From Verrucomicrobiota bacterium (lineage in GTDB: Bacteria; Verrucomicrobiota; Verrucomicrobiia; Chthoniobacterales; UBA10450), in NCBI GenBank assembly GCA_003219095.1, contig QHPM01000281.1, positions 1 through 22,768 on the forward strand: a stretch of DNA of 22,768 nucleotides, written 5' to 3'. The translations under genes were made by a program, and so were the position numbers. The notes beneath the pieces were generated by a model. The model worked only from the letters and a program-made list of their open reading frames with translations. It did no database searches and was not told where the DNA came from. Shown here one piece after another: positions 7,447 through 14,873 of this stretch; positions within the stretch are counted from its first letter, which is position 1; each line of letters begins with the position of its first letter.

Positions 7447-7910
7447 TGGCCGAGATTATCGGCTGGCGCATCGCTAAAGAAAAACACGCCAAGTCGGCTT
7501 TTTCCGGGGAAGGGGCGCGTATCTTTGAGGGACGGTGGAATTCCGCGGGTGTGCGGATGGTTTATTGCAGCGAACATCTTTCGCTGGCCGCCTTGGAAAT
7601 TCTTGTGCACACCCAACCGGTCACGATTCGGGATAAATTTCGGGTTTTTCGCGTCAGTTGGAACGGAAAGATGATGATCACAATTGATTTGAAGGAACTG
7701 CCGAAAGGCTGGAACACTCAACCGCCGAGTTCCAGTTCAAAGAATATTGGCGACGAATGGGTTCGCTCGGATCACTCTGTGGTTCTCGCAGTTCCGAGTG
7801 TCATTGTGCCGTCTGAGCGAACTTTTCTCCTCAATCCCAAGCATCGAGACTTCGGAAAAATCAAAATTAAAGACACGGGCAGTTTCTATCTCGATCCGCG
7901 CCTGCGCTAA
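7446..7910 (+). CDS. RES-domain toxin (NAD+-targeting)
   Basis: 154-aa toxin of the RES family, named for conserved Arg, Glu and Ser residues. Family members with this antitoxin type (MbcT, Res, ParT) destroy NAD+ or ADP-ribosylate a host enzyme, arresting growth. Visible features: WRIA (7-10), SGEGARIFEGRWN with Arg30, the MVYCSEHLSLAALEILVH block with Tyr40 and Glu51, the VPSVIVPSE segment (117-124) holding the conserved Ser, and the FLLNPKHRDFGKI...FYLDPRL tail typical of the family. Length is normal (150-160 aa) and no key residue is missing, so it looks active. It starts in the TGATG overlap with the antitoxin. Five bases after its stop a dispersed GTAG repeat begins. Confidence 0.93.
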   Translation: MAEIIGWRIAKEKHAKSAFSGEGARIFEGRWNSAGVRMVYCSEHLSLAALEILVHTQPVTIRDKFRVFRVSWNGKMMITIDLKELPKGWNTQPPSSSSKNIGDEWVRSDHSVVLAVPSVIVPSERTFLLNPKHRDFGKIKIKDTGSFYLDPRLR

Positions 7911-7915
7911 CAAAC

Positions 7916-7953
7916 TGTAGGGCAGGCGCTGCCGCCTGCCTGGTTGAATCGGT
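7916..7953 (+). repeat. GTAG-type repeat, direct copy of 6855-6892
   Basis: Begins TGTAGGGCAGGCGCT, contains the hairpin GGCAGGCG..CGCCTGCC, and ends GTTGAATCGGT. It matches 6855-6892 at 35 of 38 positions in the same orientation. The two copies flank the toxin-antitoxin operon on either side. Confidence 0.8.
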
Positions 7954-8027
7954 GGAACGGTGAGGGTTTAATCATGCCAAGTCTGGTAGGCGACGCTTTG
8001 CGGAGCCGCGGGAATCTTGGATTGAAT

Positions 8028-8105
8028 TGTAGGGCAAGCGCTCCCGCTTGCCGTTCTCAAGAAACGGCGATCTTCAGATCGCCGTCGGCGGTTTGAGAAC
8101 CGCCG
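8028..8105 (+). repeat. composite GTAG-type palindromic repeat, copy 2
   Basis: Three modules: TGTAGGGCAAGCGCTCCCGC (8028 onward, hairpin GGCAAGCG..CGCTTGCC), ACGGCGATC/GATCGCCGT (8064-8072, 8077-8085) and CGGCGGTT/AACCGCCG (8086-8093, 8098-8105). An outer pair GTTCTCAA (8053-8060)/TTGAGAAC (8093-8100) could form an alternative stem. Same module order as the minus-strand copy at 2911-3021. Confidence 0.8.
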
Positions 8106-8257
8106 TTCTTTGGCAAACGCGGCTCGACGGAGTCTTGACCTACCGAAAATAGGTTATCTGACCGGCAGTTGTTCGCCTATTAAAACGCCAGCGTCTAAAC
8201 CGTTTTTTCCATCGCGATCGAATCGACAAATGACCCACTCCTGTCGAAATATAAATT

Positions 8258-11113
8258 GTGAAAATAATCGCCTCAGCCGTCGTCCTTCTTGCCTGCCACG
8301 GCATTGCCCTGGCCCAGGCTCCATCTGCCACGCTTGCCGGCACACGTCCGTCTAACTCGCCTCCGCCGGAAGCCGCGGCGACGAACACGCCGGGTTCGCC
8401 GACAGCGGGTCCCATCACCCCGTCCGCTGTTTCGCCCGCGCCGGAGGCCACTCCGCCGAAGCTAACCGACATTCTCTTCAAGAATTTCAAGGCGCGGTCA
8501 ATCGGACCGGCGGCAATGGGCGGCCGGGTGTCGGACATTGCAATTGATCCACGAAATCCGGCCGTCTTTTTCGTTGGGCTCGCTACCGGAGGCTTGTTCA
8601 AGACTGGCGACAACGGAGTGACTTTTGATTCGGTTTTCGACAAGCAGCCGGTGCAATCGATCGGCGCGGTCGCAATTGCACCAACCGATTCCGATATTGT
8701 CTGGGTTGGAACGGGCGAACCAACCGACCGTAATTCGGCGGAGTGGGGGAATGGCGTTTATCGTTCCAGCGATGGCGGGAGCACGTGGCAGCATGTCGGA
8801 CTCGAGAACAGTCGCGCCATTGGGCGTGTGATCGTTCATCCGAAAAATCCTGAAACAGCTTATGTCGCTGCGCTTGGAAATCTCTGGGCGGATGGGGGTG
8901 ACCGGGGTTTGTTCAAAACGACAGACGCGGGGAAATCGTGGAAATCGGTCTTGAGCGCGCCTGCGCCACAGAACACGCGCGTGGGCTGCGTTGATTTCGC
9001 GATGGCGCCCGATAATCCGGAAATAATTTATGCGGCACTCTACGGGCGACGTCGCACGCCGTGGAGTTTCACTTACGGCATTTCCGCAACCAATGGCGAA
9101 GACGTTGGCGGCATTTTCAAAAGCACCAACGGCGGCGGGACATGGAAAAAATGCAGCAACGGTTTGCCGACGCTGACGGGAAAGATCGGGCTCGCGGTGA
9201 CCGCGGTGAATCCCAAAATTGTGATGGCGGTGGTGCAGAGCGACGAAGGCGGCGCCAACGATTTCACGGATATTCACAGCAAACGCGGCGGCGTCTTTCG
9301 CTCGGAGGACGGCGGCGAAACATGGAAACGGACCAGCGATCTGGATCCGCGACCATTTTATTTCAGCCAGATTCGAATCGATCCGACGAACGATCAGCGG
9401 GTTTATCTGCTCGGCTTTGCGCTCCTCGTCTCCGATGACGGTGGAAAAACATTTCGCGAGGATCTTTCGGACAAATTGCATCCGGATATGCACGCGCTTG
9501 CCATTCAAAATGGAAGTGCGCCGCCACCGAAACCGCCGAAGCCCGAGGACAAGAACAAACCAGCGAAGCCTCCGGTCTCGCTGCGTTTGATCGTCGGGAA
9601 TGATGGTGGCGTTTACCAAAGCTACGCCGGCGGCAAAGGCTGGGAACATTTGAATCGAATTCCATCGGGCGAATTTTACCGCATCTCGTTAGATGATTCG
9701 CGTCCGGTTTACCGGATCGCCGGTGGGCTACAGGACAATTGCAACTGGGTTGGGCCGAGCGCAGTGAGTAGCAAGGAAGGTATCCGCAATTCTGATTGGA
9801 CGCCGTTCACGGGCGCAGATGGCTTTTATGTGCTGTTTGATCCGGCTGATCGCGACACCCTTTACGGCGACAACCAGGAAGGAGTGGTGCATCGATTCAA
9901 CATGCGCACGGGCGAGCTGCGCATCTTGAAACCGCAATCGCCCGAAGGACGCGAGCCGCCGCGTTTTCATTGGAACTCGCCGCTAATTATGAGCCGGCAC
10001 AAACCAGGCGTGCTTTATCTGGGCAGCAATCATGTTTTTCGCCTGACCGATCGAGCGGAGCATTACGCCGTCATCAGCCCGGATTTATCGCGAAACGAGC
10101 CGGAGAAGACGCGAGTAGTCGGGAGCGGCGCTGAAGTTTATGGAGTGGTCTATTCGTTGGCGGAATCGCCGGTGCATGCTGGAACCTTGTGGGCCGGGAC
10201 TGACGACGGCCGTCTCTGGGTTACGCAAGACGACGGCGGCAAATGGACGGAGCTGACGACGAACTTACCAGAACCGATGCGGAACCAATGGATCGTGCGC
10301 ATCGAGCCCGGTGCACAAGACGCGAATGTTGCTTACGTTGCTGCGAGCGGTTATCGGGAAGGGGACGATCGGCCAATGATCGCGCGCACCTCTGACAGTG
10401 GGAAAACCTGGACGAATATTGCCGGCGACCTTCCGGCGAACGATCCGGTGGAAGCAATTGGTGAAGATCCGGTCAATCCGAAACTGCTTTATGCCGGCAC
10501 GCACTTCGGCCTGTTCGCATCTTTCGATCAGGGCGGAAACTGGGTCCGGATTGGCGATTTGCCGCCAGTGCGGGTGGATGACTTGCAAATTCATCCGCGC
10601 GCTTTCGATCTAGTAATCGCGACGCATGGGCGGAGCATTTACGTGCTCGATGACGCGCGGCCGTTCCGTGAACTGACCCCGGAAATTGCGAGCAAACCGG
10701 CGCATTTATTTAGTGTGCGTTCGGCGAATGGCGCTTACGCGCCGTCGGGATTTTCGGAGTGGAATGGCAAAGGTGTTTATCGCGGCGCCAATCCTGCAGA
10801 AGGGGCACTGTTCACGGTGTGGGTGAAGGATTTTACTGGCGATGAAATTAAAATCGCGATTACGAACGCAACCGGTGCGCCAGTGGCGAACTTGAAAGCA
10901 CCGGGCGTCGCGGGCTTCACGCGTTTGAATTGGGATCTGCGTCCGACCGAAGATGTGCTGACGAAATATGGCGGAGATGATCCGAAAAAATTAATGTCGA
11001 GCGGAGATTACACCGCCGAGTTTTCCTTTGGACCGAACAAAATGAAGCAGACTTTTCACGTAGACCTAGCGGAAGGGATTACGCCGCGTGGCGGATTCGA
11101 ACCTCAAGAATGA
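8258..11113 (+). CDS. secreted Asp-box (BNR/VPS10-like) beta-propeller protein
   Basis: 951-aa exported protein of the group usually annotated as 'glycosyl hydrolase' or 'WD40/YVTN/BNR-like repeat' protein; the enzymatic label is not supported by visible catalytic residues. The signal peptide is MKIIASAVVLLACHGIALA (cut before QAPS). A Pro/Ala/Thr-rich disordered linker runs from ~20 to 68. The propeller starts at FKARSIGPAAMGGRVSDIAI, with repeated Asp boxes (S/T-x-D-x-G-x-T/S-W): GDNGVTF, SDGGSTW, TDAGKSW, TNGGGTW, EDGGETW, DDGGKTF, TSDSGKTW, FDQGGNW. These suggest two sortilin-like propellers. A Pro/Lys-rich loop (PPPKPPKPEDKNKPAKPP) interrupts near residue 420. The C-terminus (~840-951) is an Ig/FlgD-like beta domain. 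Start is GTG 8258, directly giving the signal peptide. The cupin gene follows 3 bp after the stop. Probable role: outer-surface or periplasmic binding, substrate unknown. Confidence 0.85.
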   Translation: MKIIASAVVLLACHGIALAQAPSATLAGTRPSNSPPPEAAATNTPGSPTAGPITPSAVSPAPEATPPKLTDILFKNFKARSIGPAAMGGRVSDIAIDPRNPAVFFVGLATGGLFKTGDNGVTFDSVFDKQPVQSIGAVAIAPTDSDIVWVGTGEPTDRNSAEWGNGVYRSSDGGSTWQHVGLENSRAIGRVIVHPKNPETAYVAALGNLWADGGDRGLFKTTDAGKSWKSVLSAPAPQNTRVGCVDFAMAPDNPEIIYAALYGRRRTPWSFTYGISATNGEDVGGIFKSTNGGGTWKKCSNGLPTLTGKIGLAVTAVNPKIVMAVVQSDEGGANDFTDIHSKRGGVFRSEDGGETWKRTSDLDPRPFYFSQIRIDPTNDQRVYLLGFALLVSDDGGKTFREDLSDKLHPDMHALAIQNGSAPPPKPPKPEDKNKPAKPPVSLRLIVGNDGGVYQSYAGGKGWEHLNRIPSGEFYRISLDDSRPVYRIAGGLQDNCNWVGPSAVSSKEGIRNSDWTPFTGADGFYVLFDPADRDTLYGDNQEGVVHRFNMRTGELRILKPQSPEGREPPRFHWNSPLIMSRHKPGVLYLGSNHVFRLTDRAEHYAVISPDLSRNEPEKTRVVGSGAEVYGVVYSLAESPVHAGTLWAGTDDGRLWVTQDDGGKWTELTTNLPEPMRNQWIVRIEPGAQDANVAYVAASGYREGDDRPMIARTSDSGKTWTNIAGDLPANDPVEAIGEDPVNPKLLYAGTHFGLFASFDQGGNWVRIGDLPPVRVDDLQIHPRAFDLVIATHGRSIYVLDDARPFRELTPEIASKPAHLFSVRSANGAYAPSGFSEWNGKGVYRGANPAEGALFTVWVKDFTGDEIKIAITNATGAPVANLKAPGVAGFTRLNWDLRPTEDVLTKYGGDDPKKLMSSGDYTAEFSFGPNKMKQTFHVDLAEGITPRGGFEPQE

Positions 11114-11116
11114 CCG

Positions 11117-11425
11117 ATGAAAGCAAAGAATATTCGCGAAGCGAGCGATTGGTTTGAAGTGTTGCAAACAACGAAGCGGACGCAGACTGCGGTGATGACA
11201 TTGAAACCGGGCAAATCGTCCGGCAGCGAACCGGAAGGTCACAAGGACAGCGATCAGGTTTTGCTGGTTTTAAAGGGGGAAGTGGAAGGTGAGATTGCGG
11301 ATGAAATACGCACATTCCGAGAAGGCGATGTGATTGTGATTCCGGCGGGCACGCGGCACAAATTCAGTAATCGGACTTCGACCGACGCGATAACGTTTAA
11401 CACCTATTCGCCGCCGGAGTATTAA
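11117..11425 (+). CDS. small cupin-domain protein
   Basis: 102-aa single-domain cupin. Motif 1 is degenerate: EGHKDSDQVLLVLKGEVEGEI (40-60) keeps His42 but not the usual H-x-H pair. Motif 2, EGDVIVIPAGTRHKFSN (69-85), is canonical with His81. The small barrel could bind a metal and a sugar or other small ligand; no substrate can be named. It starts 3 bp after the stop of the propeller gene and is very probably in the same transcript. ATG 11117 is the only sensible start. Confidence 0.85.
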   Translation: MKAKNIREASDWFEVLQTTKRTQTAVMTLKPGKSSGSEPEGHKDSDQVLLVLKGEVEGEIADEIRTFREGDVIVIPAGTRHKFSNRTSTDAITFNTYSPPEY

Positions 11426-11490
11426 ACGGTGAGTGTGACAGGGGGCAAGATGCGCGCTGGCCGCACCGCCAAGATGGCTGTGCAAAGGGG

Positions 11491-12006
11491 CTATGCCGCC
11501 AGAAGTGGCTCGACTAACGAGGATTGGCCGCCGAATTTCGGATATAAAAAGCGCGCAGCGGGCGAGCCTTCCCGGGTTCTGGCGCAGGCGCGGGTCATTC
11601 CAATGTCTCGCAAATGGCACAAGGCGGAGCAGAGCAATAAGGTGCCAAGGCCGCGGTTTCGATATTCCATCAGGATGCAGGGCCCGGGAACAAATTGCGC
11701 CGGCGCGTCAGGGTCCGTCATAATGAGGGTACCACCGACGATGCGGGCGCCGTGTTGAAGTGCCAGCCAGGAGGCAGATTCGGAATTGAACGCAGCGGCG
11801 ATTGAGCTCTTGACCCGCGCATCAATTATGTGCAGCGCCGCATTCCAACCCGGATCGAGCGCGAATGATTTCTCGATGACTTCTTGCAATTGCCGGCGTT
11901 CCGCGGCTTGGACCAGGCTCAAACTGAACTGCCTCGGCGCAGTAATCGCCGGCAATTTGGTTTCGGCCAAGTCCCAGACAAAGTTAACCCATCTTGTCTT
12001 TTTCAT
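11491..12006 (-). CDS. GNAT-family N-acetyltransferase
   Basis: 171-aa protein with a GNAT fold. The N-terminal helix and strand region is followed by the core at ~78-160: strand ASWLALQHGARIVGGTLIM, then ILMEYRNRGLGTLLLCSALCHLRDIGM, where R116-N-R-G119-L-G121 is the acetyl-CoA pyrophosphate-binding loop, and ACARTREGSPAARFLYPKFGG, the usual last helix where the chain ends Y-x-K-x-G-F-like. Substrate unknown. I chose ATG 12006; a TTG at 12021 would add five residues. It lies 63 bp downstream of the receiver-like gene in the pilT cluster, same strand, with a short GC hairpin (12030-12052) in between, so it may be a separate unit. Confidence 0.8.
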   Translation of the reverse strand: MKKTRWVNFVWDLAETKLPAITAPRQFSLSLVQAAERRQLQEVIEKSFALDPGWNAALHIIDARVKSSIAAAFNSESASWLALQHGARIVGGTLIMTDPDAPAQFVPGPCILMEYRNRGLGTLLLCSALCHLRDIGMTRACARTREGSPAARFLYPKFGGQSSLVEPLLAA

Positions 12007-12029
12007 GGTGAGCTGTAGCAATCAGGCAA

Positions 12030-12052
12030 CCGGCGCACCGTGGACGCGCCGG
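12030..12052 (-). terminator. GC-rich hairpin after the pilT cluster
   Basis: CCGGCGC (12030-12036) and GCGCCGG (12046-12052) form a perfect 7-bp GC stem with a 9-nt loop, 18 bp after the stop of the receiver-like gene. There is no T-tract, so it is at best a weak or Rho-assisted terminator, or a processing/stability stem. Confidence 0.3.
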
Positions 12053-12069
12053 CAAGTCCCGCGACAAGA

Positions 12070-12534
12070 TTACATCGTCTGGACCGTCTTCAACGTCGAT
12101 TGGAAAAAATGATACATCTCGCGATGTTCGGTCATACCTCGGCGCAGAACGGGTTTGAAGTTCGGCAGGTCGACGATGTTAACAATTCGATCGACGCTGT
12201 GAACAAACGCAGCCAGGGAATCGTTGGTCGGAAAGCGATGGCTGAGCAAAACGACGAAATGTTCGCGCCGTTGTCCCGCGGTTTCACTTACGAGTTTTTG
12301 AAGGATTGGATTGGTCGCGAGGGTTGAGCCCTTGAAGTTTTCGTAAACGACAATGATGTCGTAAGAATAGGTACGGAGCTTGAGCACCACATCTTCTTCG
12401 TAAAGGCCTAGGTGCACCTTGTACTTCAGATCGGTCAACTGCGGCACTACCATCTTCTGGTATTGCTCGTGATCGACACAGACCAGCGCAGTGCTTTCAG
12501 CGACATCAAATAACTGTAAGTCGTCTTTTTCCAT
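12070..12534 (-). CDS. degenerate receiver-like (pseudo-receiver) protein in the pilT cluster
   Basis: 154-aa cytoplasmic protein with no motif that names it outright. Its secondary-structure pattern resembles a CheY-type receiver: STALVCVDHEQYQKMVVPQL (strand 1 and helix 1, with a single acidic residue where receivers have DD), SYDIIVVYENFKG (strand 3, where the phosphorylated Asp is replaced), HFVVLLSHRFPTND (strand 4 with Ser), and VDRIVNIVDLPNFKPVLRRG (strand 5, conserved Lys absent). If so, it cannot be phosphorylated normally and would act as a binding adaptor. It starts 3 bp after the stop of the second PilT-type gene (TAG GCC ATG), so the two are made together. A role in controlling twitching motility is inferred from position only. 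Confidence 0.65.
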   Translation of the reverse strand: MEKDDLQLFDVAESTALVCVDHEQYQKMVVPQLTDLKYKVHLGLYEEDVVLKLRTYSYDIIVVYENFKGSTLATNPILQKLVSETAGQRREHFVVLLSHRFPTNDSLAAFVHSVDRIVNIVDLPNFKPVLRRGMTEHREMYHFFQSTLKTVQTM

Positions 12535-12537
12535 GGC

Positions 12538-13704
12538 CTAGACGAAAGCGTTGGTCGGAATGTCCATGCGCAGACCGGATTCGAGTTCCCTGTCCACGCC
12601 GCGCGTTTTTTGAATGAGATCGATCCCGCGGGCAACGGTACCTTTGCGCGAGGCATAAAGCCGGGCGGTTTCTTCGCTGATCAAATCGTTTTGGTAGGCA
12701 TTAAGAATGCATTGATCGAAAGTCATCCAGCCCAATTGTGAGCTGGCTTCGATGATTTCATAGAAATTGCGATGCTCGGTCTCCCCGAGGGCGACTGCTT
12801 CCTTGGTTCGCAAATTGTTTCCCATGATTTCCATGAGCAACTGACGACCACCGCCCACTTTCGGCCCCAGACGCTGGCTCACGACGTAGCGCAGGACATC
12901 GGACAGGCGCACGCGCAGTTGTTGCTCCTCGCCGAGCGTGAACATACCGAGAATACGGTTGATCGACTGTCCGGCGTCGACGGTGTGAAGCGTGCTCAAA
13001 ACAAGATGACCTGTCTCTGCCGCCATCAACGCGATTTCGACCGTGGCACGGTCGCGCATTTCACCCACGAGAATGACTTTCGGCGCCTGCCGCAACGCCG
13101 CCCGCAGGCCGTTGGGATAAGTATTAAAATCCTGGCCCAGCTCGCGCTGATTGAATGTCCCCTTAAGACATGGATGAACGAACTCAATCGGATCTTCCAG
13201 CGTCACGATGTGCACCGGCTGCGTTTCGTTAATTTCATTGAGCATCGCCGCCAAAGTGGTGGTTTTACCGCTGCCGGTCGCACCGGTGACGAGCACGAGT
13301 CCCGTTTTTTCCTTCGCGATTTCCCTGAAAATGCCAGGGAGGTAAAGTGTTTCCAACGTGGGAACGGTGGCTTCGAGCCGCCGCAGAACGATCGCAAAAT
13401 TTCCGCGTTGCCGGAAAATATTGACGCGAAAGCGCGCCTCATCGCTCAACGAATAACTAAGGTCGCAGGAGCCACCGCTTAAATAATCATACATCAATCG
13501 CCGATCGCCCTGCATCAAGGCGAGCGCGATTCGTTCGGTCTGGAACGGAGTGAGGATGTCGATCGGGGGATCGATCAGGGCCGGTTTTAGCTCGCCAAAA
13601 GACTCCACTTGCAACGGATGCCCCACCGAAAAGTTCAAATCCGAAATGCCGGGGTGCGTGTGCAGCATTGCAGAAAGGATACTGTCGAGATCGGGCAGTC
13701 TCAT
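12538..13704 (-). CDS. PilT/PilU-type retraction ATPase (second copy)
   Basis: 388-aa hexameric motor ATPase of the type IV pilus retraction family. The N-terminal PAS-like domain (1-~115) is divergent. Walker A is GATGSGKT (141-148), the Asp box THIVTLEDPIEFVH-like segment includes Glu170-Asp171, Walker B is VILVGEMRD (210-218) with catalytic Glu215, and the His box is TGHLVLSTLHT (231-241). All motor residues are intact. The gene starts at ATG 13704, sharing one base with the TAA of the upstream pilT (TAATG); a strong GGAGGA ribosome-binding site lies four bases ahead of the ATG, inside pilT. An upstream TTG (13719) would put the binding site inside the protein and is rejected. Like the PilT-PilU pair of Pseudomonas and Neisseria, it may be an accessory motor that helps PilT under load; which paralogue it is cannot be decided here. 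Confidence 0.92.
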   Translation of the reverse strand: MRLPDLDSILSAMLHTHPGISDLNFSVGHPLQVESFGELKPALIDPPIDILTPFQTERIALALMQGDRRLMYDYLSGGSCDLSYSLSDEARFRVNIFRQRGNFAIVLRRLEATVPTLETLYLPGIFREIAKEKTGLVLVTGATGSGKTTTLAAMLNEINETQPVHIVTLEDPIEFVHPCLKGTFNQRELGQDFNTYPNGLRAALRQAPKVILVGEMRDRATVEIALMAAETGHLVLSTLHTVDAGQSINRILGMFTLGEEQQLRVRLSDVLRYVVSQRLGPKVGGGRQLLMEIMGNNLRTKEAVALGETEHRNFYEIIEASSQLGWMTFDQCILNAYQNDLISEETARLYASRKGTVARGIDLIQKTRGVDRELESGLRMDIPTNAFV

Positions 13705-14786
13705 TATTCCTCCGTCCAATCTGCCGGCGGGTTCTTGAGGAATTGCCGGAATTTTTTCTTATCAATCGCCTTGTCGTACGCCTCCTCCGGCGAAATGCGG
13801 GCATAACGAAGATGATCGATAATGGCATCGTCGAGTGGTTGATTACCCTTCTTTTTCCCGACTTGAATCATACCCGGAATCTGGTGCGTTTTGGCCTCGC
13901 GGACGAGGTTGGCAATTGCCATGTCGACCACCAGAATTTCCAAGGCGGCGACCCGGCCAGGTTTGTCGATCCGCTTGAAGAGATTTTGCGCGATGACGCC
14001 TTTGAGCGATTCCGCAAGAGTAGCTCGAATTTGGTTCTGCTGATTAGTCGGGAAGACGTCAATGATACGATCGACGGCTTTGGAAGCGCTGGAGGTATGG
14101 AGGGTTCCGAAAACGAGGTGACCGGTTGCGGCCGCGGTCAAGGCCAGCTCAATCGTCTCCAAATCGCGCAGTTCGCCGACGAGCAAGATGTCGGGGTCTT
14201 CACGCAACGCTCCCCGGAGAGCGTTAGCAAAAGAGCGGGTATGAACCCCGACTTCGCGGTGTTGCACAAGACAGTTTTGGCTGCGATGCACAAACTCAAT
14301 CGGATCCTCCACCGTGATGATGTGGTCGTGCCGCTGGAGGTTGGCGAAGTCCATCATGGCGGCAAGGGTAGTGGACTTTCCCGAGCCGGTGGGACCGGTA
14401 ACAAGAATAAGACCTTTCTTCAAAAGCGGGAATTTTTTCAGGACTGGCGGCAAACCCAGATCGTCAACCGTCAAGACCTTCGATGGAATCAAACGAAAGA
14501 CCGCGGAGATCCCGTACTTCTGCTGGAAGAAATTGGCGCGATAACGGGCCACGCCCGGCACTTCGTAGCCAAAGTCAACATCGAGAGTTTCTTCGAACAG
14601 TTTGATCTTTGCCTCCGGCGCGATCTCATAAACCATCGTTTTGAGTTCCTCATCTTTGAGTGCCGGGTAATCCACCCGCACGAGGTCGCCGTTGATGCGC
14701 AGCATCGGCGGATTATTGGTAGAAAGATGGAGGTCGGACGCCTTTTGTTCCGACATCAGTTTAAAAAAAGCGTCGATGCGGGCCAT
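13704..14786 (-). CDS. pilT: type IV pilus retraction ATPase PilT
   Basis: 360-aa cytoplasmic ATPase that depolymerises type IV pili, powering twitching motility and DNA uptake. The N-terminal domain (1-110) starts IDAFFKLMSEQKASDLHLSTNNPPMLRINGDL, a typical PilT opening. Walker A is GPTGSGKS (131-138), the Asp box is ITVEDPIEF (157-165), Walker B is ILLVGELRD (200-208) with Glu205, and the His box is TGHLVFGTLHT (221-231). The C-terminal part QNLFKRIDKPGRVAALEILV is also PilT-like. Length is as usual (345-370). The start is ATG 14786 with a weak GGAA upstream. It lies 87 bp downstream of a receiver protein gene and overlaps the second ATPase gene by one base. No pilin or PilB/PilC genes are in the window. 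Confidence 0.95.
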   Translation of the reverse strand: MARIDAFFKLMSEQKASDLHLSTNNPPMLRINGDLVRVDYPALKDEELKTMVYEIAPEAKIKLFEETLDVDFGYEVPGVARYRANFFQQKYGISAVFRLIPSKVLTVDDLGLPPVLKKFPLLKKGLILVTGPTGSGKSTTLAAMMDFANLQRHDHIITVEDPIEFVHRSQNCLVQHREVGVHTRSFANALRGALREDPDILLVGELRDLETIELALTAAATGHLVFGTLHTSSASKAVDRIIDVFPTNQQNQIRATLAESLKGVIAQNLFKRIDKPGRVAALEILVVDMAIANLVREAKTHQIPGMIQVGKKKGNQPLDDAIIDHLRYARISPEEAYDKAIDKKKFRQFLKNPPADWTEE

Positions 14787-14873
14787 GCGGTTCCAAGGCT
14801 TGAACAGCTAAATTGATGCCATGGACCGGTCGTTTCCGGGCCGCCACTAAGGAGGTTGATTAAATTTCGAGCG

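Larger units (their letters stand above)
7911..8257. other. repeat-filled intergenic region between RES toxin and propeller gene
   Basis: About 350 bp without a credible gene. It contains two GTAG-type repeats (7916-7953 and 8028-8105), then ~150 bp of ordinary sequence leading to the GTG start of the propeller protein. Promoter for that gene not identified: a TTGACC at 8135-8140 has no -10 at suitable spacing. Confidence 0.6.

Noticed and set aside
6854..8105. CRISPR array
   Set aside because: The repeats are palindromic, irregularly spaced and flank genes; there are no unit-length spacers or cas genes.
8498..9649. 383-aa open frame on the minus strand opposite the propeller gene
   Set aside because: No recognisable domain, Arg/Ala-rich shadow composition; the plus strand has clear Asp-box repeats and a signal peptide.
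11429..11758. 109-aa open frame on the plus strand after the cupin gene
   Set aside because: Mostly antisense to the acetyltransferase gene, whose acetyl-CoA motif is clear.
12772..13482. 236-aa open frame on the plus strand opposite the second PilT-type gene
   Set aside because: Antisense of conserved ATPase motifs, His/Arg-rich shadow sequence.
13668..14816. 382-aa open frame on the plus strand opposite pilT
   Set aside because: It is the antisense of an unmistakable PilT sequence with Walker A, Walker B and His box; long antisense frames are expected in GC-rich genes.
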